Assembly (NCBI GenBank): GCA_947462335.1
Contig: OX381704.1
Coordinates: forward strand, 20,662,442 to 20,726,441
Reading direction: 5' to 3'
DNA length: 64,000 nucleotides
DNA from: Harmothoe impar
Taxonomy: Eukaryota; Annelida; Polychaeta; Phyllodocida; Polynoidae
Below, one piece after another: positions 35,811-45,593 of this stretch. Each line of letters starts with the position of its first letter. The first letter of the stretch is position 1. The notes beneath the pieces are model-generated. The model ran no database searches. It saw only the letters and a list, made by a program, of their open reading frames with translations, and was not told where the DNA came from. The translations under genes and the position numbers were made by a program.

Positions 35811-35869
35811 GTGTAGCCTTATTGTGCAAATGGATAAACTCCCCTCTGTGAGATGATATGCCACCTCCA

Positions 35870-36205
35870 TTCATTAATGTTCCCCATAGACTGACCACCT
35901 GTGAACACTGTGGCACTCTGGTCATACACTGTTAACCCTCACAGGAAACAATGTCTTAGAGGCCATACAAGTATGACATAAGCAATTTTCCCACCCTCCC
36001 ATACCCCCATTATCATAATCTCTCACTAGCAGCCTACTGTATGGCAAGTTCATCATTCCTTGCACCCCATTAGTGATGACATTATACTTGAATAGGAGTT
36101 CATCTGCATGGAGATGTGGTGTAATGGCCCACTCACAGAGCCGGGACACTTATTAACCCGAGAGACTCCCGGTGTGACGCGCATCATTCATACCGTCTGG
36201 GGGCC
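35870..36205. repeat. Diverged duplicated block (partner at 30670-30995)
   Basis: See the partner block. This copy lacks most of the CCCACCCC run. It lies next to a decayed hairpin MITE arm. Confidence 0.75.
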
Positions 36206-36785
36206 ATAGGACCCTACCACATCCCAGTACAGGAGGACGGGGTGGCATATTGTCTCACATGAGAGTATATCCATTTGCACAATAAGGCTACACTAATAAC
36301 CCTTTAATGGCCGTATAGTGCTTTAATGCCCTTGATCGTCATGAGCGACCATACCATAACTTGTAGCAAAGTTATTTGCTGATTATGTAGTGGGGTTTCA
36401 GTCATCTTGGAGATCTGTACTGGGAAGTGCCCCAAAACACCTCCCCTGCCTTCCCACACCCGATACTACTATAGTAAGGAGGATTGAGATGGACGACTGA
36501 AACAAAGAAGGCCAAGACATATAATTTTAAAAAGGAAGGGCTACATATGTACAGATCTATTGATTTAAGGTTTGAACCCGCTACCAATGGAGACAAACTT
36601 CCATAGACAGAGGGGACACGTAGAGGGAAGCACAGGGATGAGTGGCTATAGGAGATAGTATATATAGGTACAGGTATAGAGGAACAACTCATTAACCTAT
36701 GGGAGCAGTGGGCGTCAAGAGTTACTGAACCAGTGTGTACATGTTTGTTACAAGTGGTCAGCACGGGAGTGTGTATGGACGGGTG

Positions 36786-36893
36786 CCCAGTGGGCACAAA
36801 ATTCAGTTCAACATTGAATCAATGTTCAATCAACATTGAATCAACATTGACAACCATTTGTCAATATTGATTCAATGTTCTGTGCCCACTGGG
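36786..36893. repeat. 108 bp palindromic MITE with CCCAG...CTGGG ends
   Basis: Inverted ends are CCCAGTGGGCACA and TGTGCCCACTGGG. The interior repeats CAACATTGAATCAATGTT-type words. TG lies on both sides, a possible 2 bp target duplication. Confidence 0.85.
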
Positions 36894-37178
36894 TGGCTGG
36901 TCACTGAGACCCAGACCGCAGAATGGTAACGTAGGATGCAGAAGTGTGACATGGATGTGGACTTATTGCCTGTATAGGAGCTGCTGGAGTTTTAACTAAC
37001 AACTCACCTAGCTAATCTACCCCCCCCCCCCCTCCCTACACCCTTCCTCTACACACACCTCTGCATCCTTCCCCTGACCAATCCCTTCCACTTCCCCCAA
37101 CTTATATGCATGTACCCCTTCACTACACATCCAAGTCAATGAGAATCCCACCTACCCCCTACTTCCCCCAACCCACAG

Positions 37179-37315
37179 ACCGCCTTCAGGCGCGGGGCCT
37201 CCTCCAGGAGGCGCTGTAGGCTTCCAGTCCATGCACTGCCTCATAGACTGCCCACACTGGAGGGAGAGGCTCAGGTGCCAGCCGACCAGCGCCTTCAAAG
37301 CACTGGACCGTCTGG
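37179..37315 (+). other. Possible exon with strong splice signals
   Basis: A long pyrimidine tract and CCCACAG acceptor (ending 37178) precede a 137 bp segment that ends CTGG before GTGAGT. One frame starts Pro/Gly-rich (PPSGAGPPPGGAVGFQSM) and continues with Cys and Trp. That beginning recalls the Pro/Gly-rich N-terminal region of the SSUH2 gene downstream, but its exit phase (1) does not match the entry phase needed at 45355. It could be an upstream SSUH2 exon with another exon in between, an exon of an unseen gene, or chance. Confidence 0.25.
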
Positions 37316-37499
37316 GTGAGTGGCCTACCTGTACAGAGGGGTGCTACCCGACCATCACCTGCCAGAACCCTCACTGGTCACTATTGGATACACCCCCAAT
37401 ACAGCTTCCCCAGCTGGCAGGCCGCGATATGGACGGGTACAGATGGCCATAGTTGTAGAGTGTTGGTGCCGTGACCACCACCAGTTCTCTAAGCGGATC

Positions 37500-37640
37500 C
37501 CTATACTAATGTGGGTGTGGTAGTGAATATGACGTCACCAGCGGCGACCACGTGTGAAGCAGCAGATGCCGACAGGTGTCGCCCCAGACGTCGTCCCTAG
37601 CAGCAGCTCCGGGGTAAATGGCAGAACGGGCGTGGATTGG
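37500..37640. promoter_or_regulatory. GC-rich, promoter-like patch
   Basis: TGACGTCA (a full CRE word) at 37530-37537, CACGTG (E-box) at 37549-37554 and GGGCGTGG at 37628-37635 lie within about 105 bp, in sequence richer in CpG than its surroundings. No gene start is proven nearby. Confidence 0.3.
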
Positions 37641-38136
37641 TGCTACTCACCTGCCTGCCACTTGGCCATCGGGAGATCCCTCTGAGCCTCCTCCTGTGAG
37701 CCCCCAGGGCGACCATTATACCTGATCCCGCTACCACCAGGGGTCAATGCCTTCTCCAGGGCAGCACAATTGACCCCTGGTCCATCCCAGATAAGGTGGC
37801 AGTAGTATGGGACAGGCAGGCAGGGACAGGGACCTCTGGTCAGACTAACACCACCTCCTCTACACAACCACAGCCCATTCATGGACGGATACCCTGGAGG
37901 AGGCACTGGTAGCAGCCAGAGGGAGCGGTAGTGCCCCTGGAGAAAGGCCTAGGAGTAGAACAGGTTAACAAAGGTTAACATAACAGAGGTACTGGAGCAC
38001 GTGGAGCGGGATGTCGGGCGTACGAAGCCCGTTGCATGTAAACAGACGGTAGGCTACATGGTTCTTTACTCTTCAGATTAAGGAAAAAAAGTAAACACGC
38101 TTTAAATTAACCCAGTTCATATAAAAGGTAAAAGAA
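37641..38136. other. No supported gene
   Basis: This continues the GC-rich patch. A minus-strand frame of 87 codons (37643-37906) begins MPPPGYPSMNG, but I see no family match or splice structure. Confidence 0.35.
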
Positions 38137-38280
38137 AGAGATGGAGAGAGACAGAGACAGAGAGACAGACAGGGGGGATGGAGGGAGACAGGCAGACATA
38201 CAGAAAGATACAGAGACAAACAGACAGACAAGCAGAGGGCCAAATGAACAGACAGAGACAGAGGCAGAGATAGAGATCTT
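38137..38280. repeat. (CAGA)n-type microsatellite
   Basis: About 140 bp of imperfect CAGA/GAGA repeats. Confidence 0.9.
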
Positions 38281-38647
38281 GCTCTGCCACTGTAGTTTTA
38301 TGGAATCCAGGGTTCTTCATTCTCCCATACTACATTGTCATTGCATAAGAACAATATATGTCATTTTATACACCATTTGATCAAGACAATGATCATAGGA
38401 ACTGGTCTCACTGCAGGGTTTAAATAAGGCATTCAGCACAGTACATGGCTTATTACCGCTAGGGCTGAGGAGGGTCAGGGAGGGGTAATGGGACATTACA
38501 AGCTGCCAGCTGTGGCCATGTGTAGACAGGACTCATAGACCGCAGTACATGTACTATAAAAGAGCAACGCTTTTTAATTCAAAAGACACAAAGAGGGATT
38601 TTAAAAGGGATGTAGCATATAGAGAGGTAGTTCTGTATGATATCATA

Positions 38648-39105
38648 CACAGAGAGAAGAAACAGCGTCAAAGGGGATTCCAGGTTGCCTCCAGAATGAC
38701 TCCCCTAGAGAGGGGTCAGACAGGGAGTCCCCTACACAGATAAGCTTTAGACTCCAAACCTTAGGTATTGCAAATCAGCCAATAGTACCTAACCTAAAGT
38801 TAGTCATTTTCTGGCTCCCTACACGACCAACCTAGGTTTGTTTATACTGTCATCTTAGTCTTCTCCATTTTACTGAGTATTAGGGTAAGTCCTTTTTAGT
38901 AAGGCATTAGTCATGTGTTGTTTTTCCTCAGTCATTCTTGAATAGCACTTGGCCATGCCTGACCAATGTCACTGTGACTAACCTGGGATAGCCACTACAG
39001 ACTATAAGGGTTGGGCCATTTAGATTATCAGTGTAGGCAGCCAGGGCTCCCCTAAAAAGGAAAGTCAATCTGGACTCCCTTTTGGCGCTATTTCTTTTCT
39101 CTGTG
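38648..39105. repeat. CACAGAGAAAAG MITE, long copy
   Basis: Left end CACAGAGAGAAGAAACAGCG and right end GCGCTATTTCTTTTCTCTGTG are inverted repeats. It is the same family as 62416-62649. The interior includes the block 38805-39030 that recurs at 40190-40395. TA lies before the left end, but the right flank is ATGTA. Confidence 0.75.
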
Positions 39106-39559
39106 ATGTATATAAGAAAGTTGTAGCATATAAAGAGGTCTGTTAATATTAATGCTTCTGTGATTGCATGGACGATGATAAATGGTTGGTCTCAAAGACC
39201 AATGTGGTACTAAAAACGTATTTATATTAGTATCGGCGACGGACCTCATCATAAATTGCAAACATGGGTGCAATAACCGTGAGAGAAATTGGGCGTAATC
39301 CCCCTAGAGGATTGCATTTGTGCAGATGATTAATTACATGTCTGAACTGTATTCCTGTTCAATATTTAATACCCTTTTAAAGGATATCCTTTCATGCATT
39401 GTGGACCAGTGCATGTATGCTCAGGGGGGTTTAATGAGGATAAGAGTCTATCAAGCTATCAGTGATAAGACGTTGGTTTAGTTGTATTTATCCCATTTTC
39501 TACCTCTATTGTACAGAATCATATATCGTAGGACAGTCTCAAACAACAAAGCAGTGGTT

Positions 39560-39738
39560 TGAATAAGCGCAGGGGTCTTAAATAAGCGTAGGTCTTGAAT
39601 ATGCGCAGGGTAAATGGGAGTATTGAATTGACAATTTAGGCGATTTTTGTATCTTGAATAAGCGCAGGTCTTGTATAAGCGCAGGTCTTGTATAGGCACA
39701 GTTTCAATGGTACCATCGATATTAATAAGCGCAGGTGT
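39560..39738. repeat. Interspersed GAATAAGCGCAGG repeats
   Basis: Six or seven copies of a word close to TTGAATAAGCGCAGGTCTTG lie within 180 bp with irregular spacing. The words are too short and irregular for a CRISPR array, and the genome is eukaryotic. It is probably a decayed minisatellite. Confidence 0.75.
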
Positions 39739-40189
39739 GCTCATTCAAGCCACTTTGTGTGCTACCTTCCTTAGTTAGAATAAACTCTGCCAATCGTATG
39801 TGTATATTTCTCCAGTGTGGATTTACACCGAACTAGTAACCATGGGTCCAAAGTCCATATCTTTATTCATGGACAAACATAATGATGGCAAAGTCCTTCA
39901 GCCTGACCCCAATCCATCGATCCCAGTCCATTTGTCACCCCCATCCCCTACTCAAAGTACTCCCACAAGACTGGGTCATGTACATTGCCTACTGTCAAGG
40001 ACAGGGCAGTGTAAAATAAAGTATGTACTTTTAGTTGTGTTGACAGCCATTGCCTCTATACCCTTGGTCTTATGGGAGTGGCGTGAGAGATATGAGATGT
40101 CTGAGGACTGCATATTCCCCGGGGTGTCTGTCCAGTGAAAGGACTATTGGTTGTATGGATGCAGCAGGCACGCCATTACCCCTACCACA

Positions 40190-40395
40190 CTGATATTCTT
40201 TGGCTCCCTACTCTCAGTCCCTATAGTGCCTAACCAAGTTAGTCATTTTTGGGCTCCCTATACAACCATTAGTCATATTTAGTTTTGCCTCAGTCATTCT
40301 TGAATAGCACTTGGTCATGCCTGACCAATGTCCCTATGGCCAACCTGAGGTAGCCACTACAGGCTAAGGGCCGGGGCTTTTAGATTATCTGTATA
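40190..40395. repeat. Duplicate of the interior of the 38648-39105 MITE
   Basis: It shares TCAGTCATTCTTGAATAGCA, CATGCCTGACCAATGTC and GTAGCCACTACAG in order with 38805-39030, in the same orientation. Confidence 0.75.
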
Positions 40396-41242
40396 CAGCT
40401 GTGTAAGTAGTATAGTGGTATGTACCATAGGGGTACAGAGACAGGGGGATAGTAAGGTTAAGTACAAGTGAAAAGTAGAAGGTGTTGGAAGGGTAGGGGT
40501 AAGAACAGGGACAATGGTTCATGACATGAGCGTACAGTAGTATGGATATATACCTCTATATGAGATATTGTTGGAGTCTGTGGACAACCTTCACCACGGT
40601 CCGTTTGGTCGGAGACGTAATAGCACAGATGGAAACATTACAGCAGTGATCTATCTCCATGCTCTGTATCTAGGGACACACTGGGACATTGGCCTATCTC
40701 ATTGGTGCACGGGGTACCGGATCTGGGCAAGCATGGTCTAGTGTTCTGCCTTCCCGGCCCATAAAAAAGCATTGTGTCTGCATGGTTGCTGTCCATTGGC
40801 TTCATCAGAACAGCATCTGTAGAAACAGGCCTAGAGCTCCCATGATGAACGAGGCATGATAAATGAACCCGCTTCTAATAAATCTGAAACCCAACTGATT
40901 GAAAGGATCGTCCTTGGGCCCTAGATATTTCCGACAGCTTTGACAAATGTGGCCCATCTTTAAACTCTTCATCTCCCTCGTGTGTTGTTGTCACATCTCT
41001 CTTTTGGGTCACGTTTTATCAGGCCATAAATATTAGGCCCCTGCATTCACCTAAATAACAAAGCCTATTTCAAACGCACAATGTCCAGAAAAAAACTTTA
41101 CCATTTCACACACATCTCCAAAAAAGGCAAATGAATAAAACTGGCCGTTGGCTTTCCAAAGAGGATTGTTTTACATGAAGAGGACCCGCCAGGTGTTATG
41201 TGGCAATTAAGATTAAACCCTGTCCTGAGGCACGGGCGGTAC
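40396..41242. other. No gene seen
   Basis: AT-rich sequence without a long open frame or a recognised repeat. Confidence 0.4.
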
Positions 41243-41477
41243 TTAACCCTTTACAGGCCGCATAGTGCTCTGGTAGTCCTTGGGCGTCATGGTGCTTCGA
41301 TGCAGCCCCAGCGAGTTTACACGCAAGAGCTGCATTCCTGCATCATGCCGACCCTTCAGGAGTGCATCAAGCCAATAGCATGAATGCAGCACTTGCACAT
41401 TGACTTGCCAGGGTTACATTTACGCATCATAATGACAAAGGACATATTAAAGCACTGCGCTGCCCTTAAAGGGTTAA
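41243..41477. repeat. Hairpin MITE (TTAA family), copy 5
   Basis: This is a clean copy: TTAA-CCCTTTACAGGCCGCATAGT on the left and CTGCCCTTAAAGGG-TTAA on the right. It contains two diverged internal hairpins with GCAGCCCCAGCGAG and CTGCATTC words. Confidence 0.85.
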
Positions 41478-44400
41478 TACCCATCAGCTTTTCTTATCGT
41501 AATGTAATTGAGGTTAGAGGGCCTGGACATTGTAGCAGTGCTGACCAGGGGATAGCTGCTGATCAGCCGCTTATCGACTCAGTTAATGTCTATAGCACAG
41601 CTTATAGTCTGGGGAAATAAAAAAAAACACCACAAGGACACCCATATTTGTGGTCAGCTGGGCGTTCATTACCGCTCCCTTAATTACTGCTGTGATTGGA
41701 CACTTGTAAACAGGATCCCAACCCATAAAAGTAATCAGTACCTGTATGATGTCCTGTAAGAAATACATGAGAGCATGAAGCAGGAATCGATAGTTAAATA
41801 TGGTAAAGTATGGGGGCCTAGAAAATATTCTTTAGTTTGAGATGATTTTGATATTTGTCCAGCCCCCTGTCAAGATTGTTGAGACTCTAGGGGTGGGAAA
41901 GCCTAGGATTAGGTAGCACAGATACTTGTGTTAGGAGAAAGAGAAATGTTAGAGAAAGAGTGTTGAAGTACTTGTCAGGAGGCATATAGAGATTTATACA
42001 CTCAGCGGGGCGCACTGCGGTCCGCGTCGCCTAATTAACTGACCGGTTATGATCGTTTTCTGCATAACATAACCTGAGTACAAGCCATATTACTACCGGT
42101 ATTCAATTTTGATGAATGTATACCGCGTCTCGAACGTGTTATTTGTCAAATAAAAGAGTTCGTTTAGAGCTCATTGAACCAAAAAAACAGTTTCTGAGAC
42201 CCCATGAATGAAAAGAAACATTACATGACATTACCTATAGGTAGTGGAAAAATAACAAACACATACATTTTGTGAGATGAAATTTCTCCACGTTACAGTA
42301 CATTAATGTAGTTTACAGATGGATATATAAATTAACATCTCATGTATTTAATGTTGATTAGGAGAACTATGGAAACTTTTGAACTATCCCAGACTTCTAA
42401 AAAATGTAAAAGAATCGAGGATATGTCATTTTCCAGGTGCAGAGGAAGGTAGAATAGGATGCATCATGGGTAAACTTTGTTCTTTCTCCAATTAACATTC
42501 GTAGAAAGAGGTAAGATGATCCCTGACAGCCAGTAGGGATTTATATTACGTCTTATATCTACATGTCAACTTGCAATGGTTACCATGGCTACCATTCAAT
42601 AGTGTCCACCCATACCTGTAGTATGCCAATATAGAAGGATTTGACCAAATCACAAATTTATTCTGTCGCACACTCCCACCCGAGTTGCACCACGTCCATG
42701 AGAATCAGTAATGCATTGAGAATATTCAGTAAGATATTCTAGTTCTGGTACCTTCCCTGTTGTAAGAATTGGCAGCTCCCCATTACAACAAGGAAAGTAA
42801 GTTGAAAGGAGTTGCCGAAATAGTGGAAGGATTTAACCATATCCACATTGATGCAAATGCCCAAGTGCCTATGTGGTTAGGTGCAGAGGGGATCAATTAC
42901 ACAAACACCGTAGTATCCCACTGAAGAGCTTATAACAAATATACAGGCGTATAATCAATCTGTTCAATATTCTCTCCCCCCAATTGACTTATCTTGTTTG
43001 CTCACATATACTAAGGCTCACATATAATCTCTGATTATGAGGCATAGGCTAAGCGTTATGCCATACATGATGCAGAGGTATTAGCAGGTGTAAAAGATGA
43101 AACGCAATTCAACAATATCATTTAAACCTTTTCACAATAAAGGTGATAAGCATGATACATCGAACTATCAAAATTTCTGAGATCAATATACAGTTAGTCG
43201 GGAGCGTTATTGGTGAGTCTTAGTACTTAAACAGGCATTCTCACCACTCGCACTTAACCATATAGTAGACAAGAACAGTACTAGAATTGTGAGTGGGATA
43301 CACTTGGTGATTATGCCACTTTAACTAAAGGCACACGTTTTGAGTCTATGAGCCGAGGCCACGGTCCACGAGACATTTGCGCACTTTCAGAGGCAATTTA
43401 TGGGTACCTTTATGGGTAATAATAAATTAAGAATTAGAAACATCAAAATCCAACCTACCTACCCTAGATTCTCCGACCATGAAAACCTTCTTAATTTGGG
43501 GGCCTAATTAATCAAGTACTGATGGCAAATTTGAATTCAATTTGAAGCAACCCAACAAGGATAGGATAGCTTTGAGAGACGCGAGACTGGTTGCATATTG
43601 CCAGGCATAGGAAAGTGTTATATGGGGTTGGCGAGGCGGTGTATTTGTATCTAAATACGCTGTCACGGATATCTGTAATGGATACTAGTAAGTCAAGACT
43701 GGCCTGATCACTGCAGACAATCTAGCAGTCGTCCTAGATAGGGTACAGTGATACACTCTACCATTACAGAGTGTCCCTTGTGCCTATGGCAATGTGTTCT
43801 GTGCCTGTGGACAACTGTAAATACGGCAGGTTCCTCTTGTGGCATGTCACATCACTCCACCACAGGTCATTGGCTTTTGTTACCAATAACACAAATTAAC
43901 TTTGGTGACAAGAAATTGAAGAGGTTAGTGCTATATGTATGCCCTAAGACACTCGAGTGTATCAATTAAGTATTCATTGAAGAGTTTACCTGCATTTTGA
44001 CAGGCTGGAAAGAAATGTTTATTATGTGTATCACAAGAGTTATTGATATCATCCAGCCAATTCACAGAGATCACAGTTGTTCTATGCACATGTTCTATTA
44101 TACGTCAGTGCTAATCTTAAAGTACAATAGGCCCCAACCCGGTCAATTTTGATTATGACCGTAACGCAATTATGGACATATCCCTCTTTACAGTGAGGTA
44201 GAAGTGAACATAATAGTATGCAGAAATGGTATATTGGTTGAATTGGGAAGGTAGATCTACAGCTGATCGCCCACCATAAAGGGGACCCATGACCTTTCTC
44301 TGAGCATGGTCACTCATGCCCCAATTCACATCACCAGGAGGTGGCCTCCACCCTCACTACTCTGTCCCATCATTGGAGATTCCACATTCCTCAGTGAGTT

Positions 44401-45354
44401 ACCAACCTAACGGATGACAAGTAGTCCCAGAGGCCCGCCCTCACCTCGCATTGATTCCCCACTCTAGAGGCCATCCACACACTCTCCAGCCAGATCTATT
44501 GGATAGAAGACCCACTCCAAGTATACCTCACAATCGACCAAAGATCTGTTAGGAGACTGCCGGCCTCAGGTCGCAGTACCGTCCCAGCGAGCAGCCTCCG
44601 CGGCGGGATGAGGCTGTTCGTCTTCTTACGCAGGGGAAAAAGTAGTCCTTATCGTGCCTTTCGGAACCTGAGCGGCAAATCGGTTCTTCCGTCTGGGAAT
44701 TGGCTGTGTTTGCTCTCCAACTTAGCACAGGTTGTTCAGAGCTGCTTAATCTGGTAATCCAGAGGATTAAAAGTGTTTTAAGGCCTACCTAGTTTGTACA
44801 AATGTCATCTAATCATAGAAGATTTTTGATAACTATCTAGCCCATGCAGCTTCCCTCCCAATAATTACGGACAGTAAATCCCCTGTGGTGAGATGGACTA
44901 GGTGAGCTGCCGGAGGTTCTGGTGGTCAGGACCCCTAGCCTTAATTGACATATGAACCAATTTCAATTTCCAAGATGGTAAATTGTTAACATTGATTTTC
45001 TTACCATGCATAGCTGCACTATTAAAGCATAGTCTATACTACTATACTCTATGTCTTCAGCATCCATATCAATTTAAATCAAATAGCGTACTTTGTTAGT
45101 GATTTACGAGGAGAGGAATTATTTACAAGCATTGATAGCAGAAGCAGCAGAGGGACATATAGGCTGACTTCCGGTTTCATATAAATACCTTTATCACCAA
45201 CACTTAGGGAGCCGTTACTATACCCATGGCATATGGTTTACTTAGTCTAAAGACCTGTGGCACAAACATGTTTCTCCAATAGAACCTGAATACTCTGGTG
45301 TACTTTTGATAATACTTTAATTCATTAGCTAAAACACCCTCTTGTCTTCACCAG
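41478..45354. other. Gene-poor stretch upstream of the first recognised SSUH2 exon
   Basis: No supported gene. A GC-richer patch at about 44330-44700 (for example AGCGAGCAGCCTCCGCGGCG) could hold regulatory sequence or an untranslated exon. I cannot show a transcription start or a splice-compatible coding exon here. Confidence 0.35.
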
Positions 45355-45593
45355 GGGCCCCGCTGGAGGCTATGGCGCCACGCCCTACCCGACCAATCCG
45401 GCACCAGGTGGCCCCGCCTACAACCAGGGACTTCCGGCCGGCTACCAGGGACCACCTTACCCCGCAGGACTGCCGCTAGGGGGCGCCCCGATGGGCACCG
45501 GGGCGCCACCTGCCGGGGCCGTGACGTCACATCCGGGATCGCCGCTGTCCCCCGCGCCTCACATCGGGCCTTACCCTCCCGGAGTACAGCCGG
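45355..45593 (+). CDS. SSUH2: SSUH2 exon: Pro/Gly-rich N-terminal region
   Basis: Acceptor CTTCACCAG and donor GTAAGG bound a 239 bp, GC-rich exon. It enters with two codon bases supplied upstream and leaves with one base over. It encodes a disordered Pro/Gly/Ala/Tyr-rich segment (GGYGATPYPTNPAPGGP, then QGLPAGYQGPPYPAG). The exit phase fits 47172 exactly. Its assignment to SSUH2 rests on phase, composition and position; the sequence itself is low complexity. No in-frame ATG near its start marks a beginning, so at least one earlier exon is expected. Confidence 0.7.

Noticed and set aside
39560..39738. CRISPR-like repeats
   Set aside because: Repeats are short, imperfect and unevenly spaced, no cas genes are present, and the genome is clearly eukaryotic.
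39800..40138. 112-codon + frame with a hydrophobic stretch (KYVLLVVLTAIASIPLVLW)
   Set aside because: No recognisable family, no splice partner, and the frame lies between repeat copies. A frame of this length is expected by chance in 64 kb.
44560..44760. Possible SSUH2 first exon starting at an ATG near 44607
   Set aside because: The frame has no donor compatible with the phase needed at 45355 and ends in a stop without recognisable sequence.
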